Positions 1 through 10,500 of a DNA stretch of 64,000 nucleotides are shown here, piece after piece; position 1 is the first letter of the stretch, and every line of letters starts with the position of its first letter. The DNA comes from Auanema rhodensis (Eukaryota; Nematoda; Chromadorea; Rhabditida; Rhabditidae). Made by a program: the position numbers and the translations under genes. The DNA lies in the NCBI GenBank assembly GCA_964057225.1, contig OZ059894.1, forward strand, positions 8,380,131 through 8,444,130. Direction: 5' to 3'. The notes under the pieces were generated by a model. The model ran no database searches, was not told the DNA's origin, and saw only the letters and a program-made list of their open reading frames with translations.

Positions 1-78
1 ATCGTAAGTAGATGAATTAAAATTTCAATTTTGCTCAATTTGAAGCTTAATTTGAACTGTGGAAATCAAAAATGTTTC

Positions 79-94
79 GCTCCCGGGTGGGCTC

Positions 95-130
<36 letters not shown>

Positions 131-150
131 GCCTATTGCGCCACGGAAGC
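79..150 (-). tRNA. trnN-GUU: tRNA-Asn(GUU), copy 1
   Basis: Reading the minus strand, a 7-bp acceptor stem (one U-G pair), a 4-bp GCGC D-stem, a 5-bp TTCGG/CCGAA anticodon stem with loop CTGTTAA (anticodon GTT), a 5-nt variable loop and a 5-bp T-stem with loop TTCGAGC are all visible. CCA is not encoded and there is no intron. This sequence is the array consensus. Confidence 0.96.
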
Positions 151-349
151 ACATATACTCAACAATCTAGACTTGTGAAGGTTCTACTTCTGTTTTAGAT
201 CAGTCAATGATCCATATTTTCTGATGTTCTGGTCTATCTTATCCAATCCTTCTAGAAAATTTATGAATGAGATCGTGAGTAGATGAATCAAAATTTTAAT
301 TTTGCTTGATTTGAAGCTTAATTGGAACTGTGGAAACCAAAAATATTTC

Positions 350-365
350 GCTCCCGGGTGGGCTC

Positions 366-401
<36 letters not shown>

Positions 402-421
402 GCCTATTGCGCCACGGAAGC
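350..421 (-). tRNA. trnN-GUU: tRNA-Asn(GUU), copy 2
   Basis: Consensus sequence; 271 bp from copy 1. Confidence 0.95.
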
Positions 422-620
422 ACATATACTCAACAATCTAGACTTGTGAAGTTTCTACTTCTGTTTTAGATCAGTCGATGATCCATATTTTCTGATGTTC
501 TGGTCTATTTTATCCAATCCTTCTAGAAAATTTATGAATGAGATCGTAAGTAGAGGAATTAAAATTTTAATTTTGCTCAATTTGAAGCTTAATTTGAACT
601 GTGGAAATCAAAAATATTTC

Positions 621-636
621 GCTCCCGGGTGGGCTC

Positions 637-672
<36 letters not shown>

Positions 673-692
673 GCCTATTGCGCCACGGAAGC
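621..692 (-). tRNA. trnN-GUU: tRNA-Asn(GUU), copy 3
   Basis: Consensus sequence; 271 bp from copy 2. Confidence 0.95.
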
Positions 693-891
693 ACATATAC
701 TCAACAATCTAGACTTGTGAAGTTTCTACTTCTGTTTTAGATCAGTCAATGATCCATATTTTCTGATGTTCTGGTCTATCTTATCCAATCTTTCTAGAAA
801 ATTTATGAATGAGATCGTAAGTAGATGAATTAAAATTTCAATTTTGCTCAATTTGAAGCTTAATTTGAACTGTGGAAATCAAAAATGTTTC

Positions 892-907
892 GCTCCCGGG
901 TGGGCTC

Positions 908-943
<36 letters not shown>

Positions 944-963
944 GCCTATTGCGCCACGGAAGC
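892..963 (-). tRNA. trnN-GUU: tRNA-Asn(GUU), copy 4
   Basis: Consensus sequence; 271 bp from copy 3. Confidence 0.95.
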
Positions 964-1150
964 ACATATACTCAACAATCTAGACTTGTGAAGTTTCTAC
1001 TTCTGTTTTAGATCAGTCAATGATCCATGTTTTCTGATGTTCTGGTCTATCTTATCCAATCCTTCTAGAAAATTTATGAATGAGATCGTAAGTAGATGAA
1101 TTAAAATTTTAATTTTGCTTAATTTGAACTGTGGAAACGAAAAATATTTC

Positions 1151-1166
1151 GCTCCCGGGTGGGCTC

Positions 1167-1202
<36 letters not shown>

Positions 1203-1222
1203 GCCTATTGCGCCACGGAAGC
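1151..1222 (-). tRNA. trnN-GUU: tRNA-Asn(GUU), copy 5
   Basis: Consensus sequence; only short (259-bp) step in the left part. Confidence 0.95.
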
Positions 1223-1421
1223 ACATATACTCAACAATCTAGACTTGTGATGGTTCTACTTCTGTTTTAGATCAGTCAATGATCCATATTTTCTGATGTT
1301 CTGGTCTATCTTATCCAATCCTTCTAGAAAATTTATGAATGAGATCGTGAGTAGATGAATAAAAATTTTAATTTTGCTTGATTTGAAGCTTAATTTGAAC
1401 TGTGGAAACCAAAAATATTTC

Positions 1422-1437
1422 GCTCCCGGGTGGGCTC

Positions 1438-1473
<36 letters not shown>

Positions 1474-1493
1474 GCCTATTGCGCCACGGAAGC
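1422..1493 (-). tRNA. trnN-GUU: tRNA-Asn(GUU), copy 6
   Basis: Consensus sequence; 271 bp from copy 5. Confidence 0.95.
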
Positions 1494-1692
1494 ACATATA
1501 CTCAACAATCTAGACTTGTGAAGGTTCTACTTCTGTTTTAGATCAGTCAATGATCCATATTTTCTGATGTTCTGGTCTATCTTATCCAATCCTTCTAGAG
1601 AATTTATGAATGAGATCGTAAGTAGATGAAATAAAGTTTTAATTTTGCTCAATTTGAAGCTTAATTTGAACTGTGGAAACCAAAAATGTTTC

Positions 1693-1708
1693 GCTCCCGG
1701 GTGGGCTC

Positions 1709-1744
<36 letters not shown>

Positions 1745-1764
1745 GCCTATTGCGCCACGGAAGC
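1693..1764 (-). tRNA. trnN-GUU: tRNA-Asn(GUU), copy 7
   Basis: Consensus sequence; 271 bp from copy 6. Confidence 0.95.
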
Positions 1765-1963
1765 ACATATACTCAATAATCTAGACTTGTGAAGTTTCTA
1801 CTTCTGTTTTAGATCAGTCAATGATCCGTATTTTCCCATGTTCTGCTCTTTCTTATCCAATCCTTCTAGAGAATTTATGAATGAGATCGTAAGTAGATGA
1901 ATCAAAATTTTAATTTTGCTTAATTTGAAGCTTAATTGGAACTGCGGAAACCAAAAATATTTC

Positions 1964-1979
1964 GCTCCCGGGTGTGCTC

Positions 1980-2015
<36 letters not shown>

Positions 2016-2035
2016 GCCTATTGCGCCACGGAAGC
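1964..2035 (-). tRNA. trnN-GUU: tRNA-Asn(GUU), copy 8, T-stem variant
   Basis: One substitution turns the 3' half of the T-stem from CCACC to ACACC, creating a mismatch. Anticodon intact; function uncertain. Confidence 0.85.
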
Positions 2036-2234
2036 ACATATACTGAACGATCTAGACTTGTGAAGTTTCTACTTCTGTTTTAGATCAGTCAATGATCCAT
2101 ATTTTCTGATGTTCTGGTCTATCTTATCCAATCCTTCTAGAAAATTTATGAATGAGATCGTAAGTAGATGAATTAAAATTTTAATTTTGCTCAATTTGAA
2201 GCTTAATTTGAACTGTGGAAATCAAAAATGTTTC

Positions 2235-2306
2235 GCTCCCGGGTGGGCTCGAACCACCAACCTTTCGGTTAACAGCTGAACGCGCTGCCTATTGCGCCAC
2301 GGAAGC
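2235..2306 (-). tRNA. trnN-GUU: tRNA-Asn(GUU), copy 9, anticodon-stem variant
   Basis: One substitution changes the anticodon stem from TTCGG to TTCAG, giving an A-C mismatch. Anticodon unchanged. Confidence 0.85.
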
Positions 2307-2505
2307 ACATATACTCAATAATCTAGACTTGTGAAGTTTCTACTTCTGTTTTAAATCAGTCAATAATCCATATTTTCTGATGTTCTGGTCTATCTTATCC
2401 AATCCTTCTAGAGAATTTATGAATGAGATCGTAAGTAGATGAATCAAAATTTTAATTTTGCTTAATTTGAAGCTTAATTGGAACTGTGGAAACGAAAAAT
2501 ATTTC

Positions 2506-2521
2506 GCTCCCGGGTGGGCTC

Positions 2522-2557
<36 letters not shown>

Positions 2558-2577
2558 GCCTATTGCGCCACGGAAGC
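2506..2577 (-). tRNA. trnN-GUU: tRNA-Asn(GUU), copy 10
   Basis: Consensus sequence; 271 bp from copy 9. Confidence 0.95.
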
Positions 2578-2776
2578 ACATATACTCAATAATCTAGACT
2601 TGTGAAGTTTCTACTTCTGTTTTAAATCAGTCAATAATCCATATTTTCTGATGTTCTGGTCTATCTTATCCAATCCTTCTAGAAAATTTATGAATGAGAT
2701 CGTAAGTAGATGAATTAAAATTTTAATTTTGCTCAATTTGAAGCTTAATTTGAACTGTGGAAATCAAAAATGTTTC

Positions 2777-2792
2777 GCTCCCGGGTGGGCTC

Positions 2793-2828
<36 letters not shown>

Positions 2829-2848
2829 GCCTATTGCGCCACGGAAGC
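2777..2848 (-). tRNA. trnN-GUU: tRNA-Asn(GUU), copy 11
   Basis: Consensus sequence; 271 bp from copy 10. Confidence 0.95.
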
Positions 2849-3047
2849 ACATATACTCAATAATCTAGACTTGTGAAGTTTCTACTTCTGTTTTAAATCA
2901 GTCAATAATCCATATTTTCTGATGTTCTGGTCTATCTTATCCAATCCTTCTAGAGAATTTATGAATGAGATCGTAAGTAGATGAATCAAAATTTTAATTT
3001 TGCTTAATTTGAAGCTTAATTGGAACTGTGGAAACCAAAAATATTTC

Positions 3048-3119
3048 GCTCCCGGGTGGCCTCGAACCACCAACCTTTCGGATAACAGCCGAACGCGCTG
3101 CCTATTGCGCCACGGAAGC
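3048..3119 (-). tRNA. trnN-GUU: tRNA-Asn(GUU), copy 12, double variant
   Basis: Two substitutions: the T-loop reads TTCGAGG, and the last anticodon-loop base changes from A to T (CTGTTAT). Anticodon intact; possibly impaired. Confidence 0.8.
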
Positions 3120-3318
3120 ACATATACTCAACAATCTTGACTTGTGAAGTTTCTACTTCTGTTTTAGATCAGTCAATGATCCATATTTTCTGATGTTCTG
3201 GTCTATCTTATCCAATCCTTCTAGAAAATTTATGAATGAGATCGTAAGTAGATGAATTAAAATTTTAATTTTGCTCAATTTGAAGCTTAATTTGAACTGT
3301 GGAAATCAAAAATGTTTC

Positions 3319-3390
3319 GCTCACGGGTGGGCTCGAACCACCAACCTTTCGGATAACAGCCGAACGCGCTGCCTATTGCGCCACGGAAGC
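3319..3390 (-). tRNA. trnN-GUU: tRNA-Asn(GUU), copy 13, variant beside the retroelement
   Basis: Shares the CTGTTAT anticodon loop of copy 12 and adds an acceptor-stem change (CGTGAGC), which breaks one pair. Its 5' end lies 58 bp from the retroelement insertion point. Confidence 0.78.
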
Positions 3391-3444
3391 ACATATACTC
3401 AACAATCTTGACTTGTGAAGTTTCTACTTCTGTTTTAGATCAGT

Positions 3445-3448
3445 CAAT
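3445..3448. repeat. Target-site duplication, left (CAAT)
   Basis: CAAT directly before the element; the same four bases follow it at 15524-15527. An uninterrupted array unit has this CAAT once, between GATCAGT and GATCC. Confidence 0.9.
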
Positions 3449-3793
3449 CGTTCCGTTATGCTCCTGCGTCGATAATATAAACCATTGTAGTTTATACTAT
3501 GACGCGCATAGTATTCCTTGGTGTAGCGGTAAGGAATAAAGAGCATAAGGTCAATCATAAGATAAAAGAGAGAAGGATTTATTAGCATGAAACTACAACA
3601 ATAATATACAAAGATAAAGATACAATACAATAAGATAAATATAAGTATAAAGACTAAACTACAAGCCGTCCATGAGCTTGCTAAGAGGCGAACTCCCGAC
3701 CAAGGGAACGAGGGAAGGCGGAGCCATTCCTCGGTCCTCTGGTGGTCTGGCTCTAACCCTTCAGCTACATATATGGGGAGTCCGAATGGAACG
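3449..3793 (-). repeat. 3' LTR
   Basis: 345 bp, identical by eye to 15179-15523. On the plus strand it begins CGTTCC and ends GGAACG, a perfect 6-bp terminal inverted repeat in place of the usual TG...CA. Transcription signals inside it could not be assigned with confidence. Confidence 0.93.
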
Positions 3794-3806
3794 TGCCCTT
3801 TTTCAA
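3794..3806 (-). promoter_or_regulatory. Polypurine tract
   Basis: The minus strand reads GAAAAAGGGCA directly against the 3' LTR, the normal position of the plus-strand primer of an LTR element. Confidence 0.65.
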
Positions 3807-4047
3807 AGATTTTTCGCGTCCGCGCGATATGAAGAGTTTTTAGTGTATATGTAGCTGAGTTTTAGAGTCTAGGAGTTTACAAATAAGTTTAAAAGTTTTA
3901 AAATCTACATGTAGAAAGATATATAAATAATTTTAATAGGTTTCTTTATGGTATTAAGATAGAATTTGAATACAATAATAGGTTTTATGTTATTTTGTAA
4001 CGGAGGATTAGAAAATAAATTTAGTCATTGTAGTACTGTAATAAAAA

Positions 4048-4079
<32 letters not shown>

Positions 4080-4505
4080 CATGAATGTGTGATTTATGTG
4101 AGATAATAAGGAATTATTAAACATTTCTGGTACATGGTTACTCGTATCCTAATGATGATGGGGATAATTTTATTTAATAATTTACTCGTCTCCATATGTC
4201 TCTCTGAATGAATCCTTGAGTACTAATGGAGGCTACCACTCAGATGGGGTGTGGCTTAGGCGCCTGCCAATGTTCGTCTCTTCTTGGAGATACATATGGA
4301 GCTCAGTTTAGCGCAAAATTTTATCTCTATCGGTCGTATAGGATTACGGTAGCCATTTATTTCTATTATATTTTTGCTTATTCCTTATTTTTGGTTGTTT
4401 ACTCACTTAATCTCTCATCAAAAAGTTTTCTAATTCACCGTTACTTCCATTTTACAATTTACAGAAAAGAAAAGAATGTATATAAAGTTATTTCTTGTCG
4501 TCTTT
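3807..4505 (-). other. 3' untranslated region of the retroelement
   Basis: About 700 bp of AT-rich sequence between the polyprotein stop and the polypurine tract, with a 28-bp run of T at 4052-4079 (A on the coding strand). No env frame is found here, where one would normally lie. Confidence 0.6.
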
Positions 4506-7500
4506 TCATGCTTTCTCTTTTTGATTTTTCATCCGTGGTAACCATAATTCATCTCCATCTTCGTTCTCTGATTCCGGTTCGCTATCGGTGTTATCTTGCT
4601 CGTTTCTTTTGATCACTCTTAGTATCTCTATATCGCTGTCCTCTTCTTCTTCTTGGTGATTGTTGCGTGTATTAGAGCGGGTATTGTGAGTGATATTTTG
4701 AGTCGCGTTTGAGAAGAGTTTGAGATTATCCTTGTGGATATCTTGTATCTTTCCTGATGAATTCCTTATCTGCACCTTGGATCCTTGTACGTTAATAACT
4801 TCGTAAGGTCCGTCATAGCTTTTCCTCAGTTTCTGACCAATTTTATGTGACTTTATTGTTGTCATCACCATGTCGCCGGGTTGAATGTTCCTTTCGTGCG
4901 TCCTTTGTGTTCTATCCTTCTTCTTTCTGGCGTTTTCTTGGTTTTGGGCGATACGTTCACGTATTATTTGGTCTATTTTCATCATTTGAGGTCTTCTCGT
5001 GAGTAATTCTTCCGAAATCTCTTTGATTTTTGTTATGGTTCCCGGTAATTCGGCATCAATTTTCATTCTGCATTCTTTTCCAAAAAGTGCTACGTAGGGG
5101 GCTATGCCTGTTGTAGCATGCTGAATGTTATTGATAGCGAATGTAATTTTCGGCAATACGCTATCCCAGTCGCTTAGATCTTCCTTCAAGTAGTGTGTTA
5201 ATCCTTCCTCAAGAGTTCTGTGTAGTCTTTCGACTTGTCCGTTTGAGTTCTTTTGGTGAGGAAGGGTGGGTTCATGTTGAATTCCCAGTTTTGTACACAT
5301 TTCTTCAAACTTTTGAGATACAAAATTAGATCCTCTATCGGTGATCAGTCGATGAGGCGGTCCGTATATGTATACAAAGTTGCGTAGAAATCTGTCAATT
5401 GTTATTTCTGTCGTAATTTGCGGTACTGCTATCGTTGTTGACCATTTAGTAAAAGCATCCTGGATGGTAATAACGTAAGTACAATTCCTTTTTGACGGGG
5501 GAAAAGGTCCCATTACATCCATATGAACTCGTTCAAAAGGCTTGGTCGGTATTTCAAATTGACCTATTGGCTGTACTGTCATAGAATGTGGGTCCTTCTT
5601 CCTTTGTGCGCATTTAATGCAGTTTTTGATATATATCATGATATCATTTTGCATGTTGGTCCAATAAAATCTCCGTAGGATAGCTTCTTTAGTTTTATTA
5701 ATTCCTTGATGCGCTGCGATTGTAGGATCTTCGTGAAATAATTCTATTATCTCGTCCTTGATTGGATGATCTTGTGGCACAACGATTGCAGGATGTGGTT
5801 TCTTGTCTGTTGGTTTTGTGTAGAGTAATCCATTTATAACGCAATATCTATCGTTAGAGACCATTTTCTTTTGCGTTCTATATTCGATGTCCGCGATTGT
5901 TTTCTTTATCCATAGAGTATTTTGTTGAATTTCTTTTATAGTAGGTGTATCAATAGTATTTATTCTGATCGATTCTGCGTTTTTCTTTTTCTTCTTTTCC
6001 GGCTTTGCATCATTTGCTTCATCGCCTATATAACGTGACAATGCATCACATACTTTATTGAGCTGGCCCTCTCTGTACCTTATCTCAATGTCGTATTCTT
6101 GTATTACTAACTGAAATTTAGCAAGACGACCAAATAGGTCTCTGCGAGTTAGTAAACTTGTGAGAGGGCGATGGTCAGTGATACATATAGTATGCGTTCC
6201 CAGTATGTATGTGCGAAATTGATTCAGTGCGTATACTAACCCTAAGGCTTCAATTTCGATTGGTGCGTAATTGCGTTCCGCTTTTACCAGTTTTCTGCTG
6301 GCAAATGCGATAGGATGAAGATGCTTCAATGGTTGCGTGGGATCTTCTGGTTGCAATAATACTGCGCCCACTGCTATGTTGCTGCCGTCACTCTCGATAA
6401 TGAATAATCGATCAGATTTTGGTGGACTTAATACGGGCGCTTGGGTGAGACTTCTTTTTAATCGATCTACAGCTTCCTGATGTTGCTTTTCCCAAGCGAA
6501 TTCGGTATCCGTCTTTGTCAAATCGTACAATGGGCTTGCGATACTTGCAAAATCTTTAATGAATTTGCGAAAAAATCCGACCATTCCTAAGAATGCGCGA
6601 ACGCCTGTTGCGTTCTTTGGTGCCGGATATTCTTGTATCGCAGCCACTTTTTGAGGGTCCGGTTTTATTCCTTCTCTTCCAATTATTAATCCGAGAAATT
6701 TCACTTCTGGTTGAGCAAAAGCACATTTCTTTAACTTAATTTTCATTCCCAAACTTTCGACCGCATGTAATAATTCGTCGATATCTTCAAGGTGTTGCTT
6801 TCTTGTATCAGAGATTATCAGCAGATCGTCCAAGTATACAAATAATTTGCAAGAGCATTTACTTTGCAAATATCTTACTGCTGTTTGAAAAGTATGAGGG
6901 GCTCCACAGAGACCCATAGGCATTCTTTTATATTGATACGTGCCTGATGTTGTTGTAAATGCTGTTAAAGGACGATCAGATTTACGTAGTGATATTTGAA
7001 AAAATCCTGATACTAAATCAAAGTTTGAGAAGAATTGAGCTCCAGCTGCCATGTCAACTATATCCGATATGCTTGGTATAACGTATGTTTGTTTACGCGT
7101 GACACTATTGAGGGCTCGAAAATCTGTCACGAACCTATATGTCTCATCCTTCTTCTTCACTAGCACAGCAGGGCTATTGAAGAGGGATGTAGAGGGTTCG
7201 ATTATGCCTTGCTCTAGCATTTCTTTTACTTGCTTTTCCACTTCTTCCTGTTTACCAAGTGGAATCCTCGTTATTCTTGACCTTGGCATGTCCATATCCG
7301 ATCTTAGTGGGATTGTATGCTCAATGGGTCCTTTAAATAGACCTATCTTCCTATCTTCATTAAGAAAGGCCTCACGATGGTTCTTAACTATGTTTGTGAG
7401 CTCGTGCTTGTCTTCATTATTCAAATCTGCTTTATCCAGATTAAGGTCATTCATAAAATTTCTTGGAAAGTGGGGTAATTTATTCTCCCAATCTGCTTCT

Positions 7501-10500
7501 GGTGGAATATATGGTTGCATAGGGTCTTCTTGTATTGTTTTCCAGCTTGGTACTTCTCCTATTGTTGCCTGCCCTATGACTGAATTAGCTTCCATAGCTA
7601 ATGTTTTGTCCGTATTGTTACGGAAAACTACATATACTCCACTTGTCTCACGGAAAGCTGTTGGATAACTTGAAGCTAATGCATTTCCGTTGTCCCCTAA
7701 GATTACCACTTCGTTTGATTTGAGTGGTCTATCAGCTTTGATTGGAATAGTGGACTCTTCATCGGGTTGTATGATTCTTTTCTTCAAATTGATGATATTT
7801 ACTGTTATTGCCGTTTGTTTAATGGCGTCCTGTTCAATTAAAGGGAGTGCGTAATTTCCGATCTCTAGCATCTTTTTTGATGGTTTTAAACTGACATCAA
7901 TGTTTTCACTGTCGAGCGTGCTCATAAAGTCCATCCCAATAAGAGCAGGGGCTGGGCAATCACAGTCATTTGAGACCAAAAAGGTATGTTCTATCTCATA
8001 GCCAGCAATTTCGATGTTTAAATTTATTTTTCCGTATAATGTAAACGTTGTTTTGTTTGCTGCCATTGCCACTAATCGTCGCTTTTTGACGTGTTGAGCC
8101 ATGTTCAGGTATTTTAATGTCGATAGCCTGACATATGAGACTGACGAGCCTGAATCCCATAAAGCTAATATCAGCTTATCTTCTACTGATATATAGATAA
8201 GTGGTAGCTTTGTTTCTTTTGATTTAATAGAAGCAATAAATGGTATTGCTAGTGGAATGAATGTTACGAGCGCCGGGTAATACTGCTTCATTATATTTTC
8301 TGGCATTGGTTGGTCTGGGCGGCTAACGAGTTCTAATGTTTCCTCGTAGCCTGGGGGCTCGTTGTCTGCTCTTTGAATATGCATGACTGGTAGTGGCATT
8401 GCTTTGAAAAAGTAAAATTTTCCGGCAAAGATGGTAATTATGATTGCTGCAATGATTAGAACAGTAGATCCTATTAATATTAAGGTTCTTTCAATTGTCC
8501 CCATTAAGAATTGTTTTATGCTATTCCAGGCTGTAGTTGTGAACTCAGTTGCTTTCGAAATATAATCGCTGCCCTTTTTCAAAAGAATAAAGGCTGACGT
8601 TATCTTTGGGTCGTTGTGAATCGTATTTAGTACGTGATTTTGTCGTATTGAAGCTAAACTAGCTCCATACGCTATTGCGGTAGTCATTGAATAGACTCTT
8701 GATGAAAGATTAGTATAAAGATGAGCACCTGTAAATTTTAAAGGCGTAACTTTATGTTGGTGAGCTCCATCAAAAAGTGTGATGGGATTGACTTCCGCAG
8801 ACCCATTAATGTTCATCCATTCCCCGTTTTTCTCATAAATATCAGTTGGTACGTGTTCGCAGTCGATTTCTTTCCCGTACGAGAGTAAATCTCTTGATCC
8901 CGGTGCTGCGAAATATAATTTGTTGTCTTCGGTTGTTACTGGTGTCTCTAAGTAACATGTTTCATTGATTTTATGAGAGTGGTGAACGGTTTTAGGCTCT
9001 ATTGGTAGGCATATATGAACATGAACTATTTCGCTGCCCACGAAACGCGCTGCTATGTCTTCTCTGCCAAGGATTGTTCTCATTGCTATGGTTGGCTCTA
9101 TTTGGAGAATTGAACGCCACAATTCGAGATATCTATTTTGTATCTCGCATATGGATTCGTAAGATTCCATAAAATGCTTTTGCAATTCTTCCTGTATAAG
9201 AGTGGTTGCATATTGTAGATGATCTTGCGCTATTCTCTGAGATATATTCTGTTTATATTGTATCTCGTTGTTTACTTTGGAGCCTATATAATGTGCTTGC
9301 GCTTGTACTGCTTTCGTTTCAATCTCCAAAGGTGGTGATGACGTTCTCTGCTTTCTTTGCGATCTTAAAGACATATCTGTGACCGTTGCAAACGTAGTAA
9401 TAGGCTGTTCTTTGTGAACACCATATATTAATGTAACCGTTGTTGGCGCGCGCGTGGATGTTATGGCTTGAGTTGTATCGATCTCTGGCGTTGTTTGAGG
9501 GTCCTGGATTAGCTTTGTTACTTCCGTTGTTGTCGTTATATATTCAGTTTTGTCTGTCAGGCGTCTGGTTGAGTAGGGAGGTGTTCTTTTATCCTCTAGT
9601 AGCGGTAGAAAGGTTTGAATGAGAAGATTTCGTGTATATTTGTTAGGACTTTTTGTTTGTTGATGGGGCCCAACAGGTATACCAAAATTATTCTCCATAT
9701 CTCGATATAATTTCTCTATATCTGGCAGGATAATAGTTGGTACAGGCAGATGTCGAAATCTTTCATCGTCTGCTCTGGCCGCTGTTCGATTCGGTTTTAT
9801 TGTACGTAGTTTGAGGACTTGGTGATATAGGTCAATTGTTTCTTTAATAATCAGTTGTTCCTTTTCGTTATTAGTTGATAATACGGGCCTGATTGGCGGC
9901 ATGTTCACAAATGCTTTCAAAACTTCTTGTTTTGATGGCACCGACATGTTATTTTGAGCGAAAATGGTCGGTGTAAATGCCAACTCGAGCGCTATACTTT
10001 CGGTTCGCTCTCGATAACTTCCTTCTTTTGTGAGTATTTTTTCGTCAAATTCTTCTGCTGTTAATCTGTCGCCTATCTGCTCTAAAAGTTGCAGGGAGGT
10101 GAGGTATTTAACGGCTCCTCTTGTGGTAGCTGCCAGTTCTTTTTGGGCGAAGAATTGAAGCATTGCTTCTTCCGGGTCGTAGAATTCATATATTTTTAAG
10201 AATCTTTCTATTGATCTATCCGAAGTAGTGCTTCGTAGGAAGAATTTGAACTGCTCGGGATGTGCTGAGATCCACTTAACGATAGAATATGTTGGATCTA
10301 TTGTCCGTCTGGCTCGAATTATAGGAATTATTTGTGATATCCCAGGGTTACTCATTACTGGACGTAAAAATGGGTATGGGCATATGTTCAATGTTAAAGT
10401 TTCGTAGTCTTCTTGTTCTTTTATCCAGCTTTCGTCCAATTGCAATGCGCATTGCGCTATAGCCCTTTTTTGACGCTTAGCTGGCAACTTTTTATATTCT

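Larger units (their letters stand above)
1..3448 (-). repeat. tRNA-Asn tandem array, left part (13 units)
   Basis: Thirteen head-to-tail units follow each other at 271 bp, once at 259 bp. Each has a 72-nt tRNA-Asn gene on the minus strand and about 190 bp of AT-rich spacer. The spacer places a TATATGT box just before the tRNA 5' end and a run of T (Pol III terminator) about 7 nt past the 3' end. The 12-bp length difference is presence or absence of a segment containing GAAGCTTAA. The array starts before base 1. Confidence 0.95.

Noticed and set aside
4226..4612. 128-codon plus-strand frame at the 3' end of the retroelement
   Set aside because: Overlaps the end of the polyprotein in antisense; the remainder is AT-rich hydrophobic noise.
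7051..7668. 205-codon plus-strand frame inside the retroelement
   Set aside because: It is the antisense shadow of the protease-RT coding region, which has clear catalytic motifs on the other strand.
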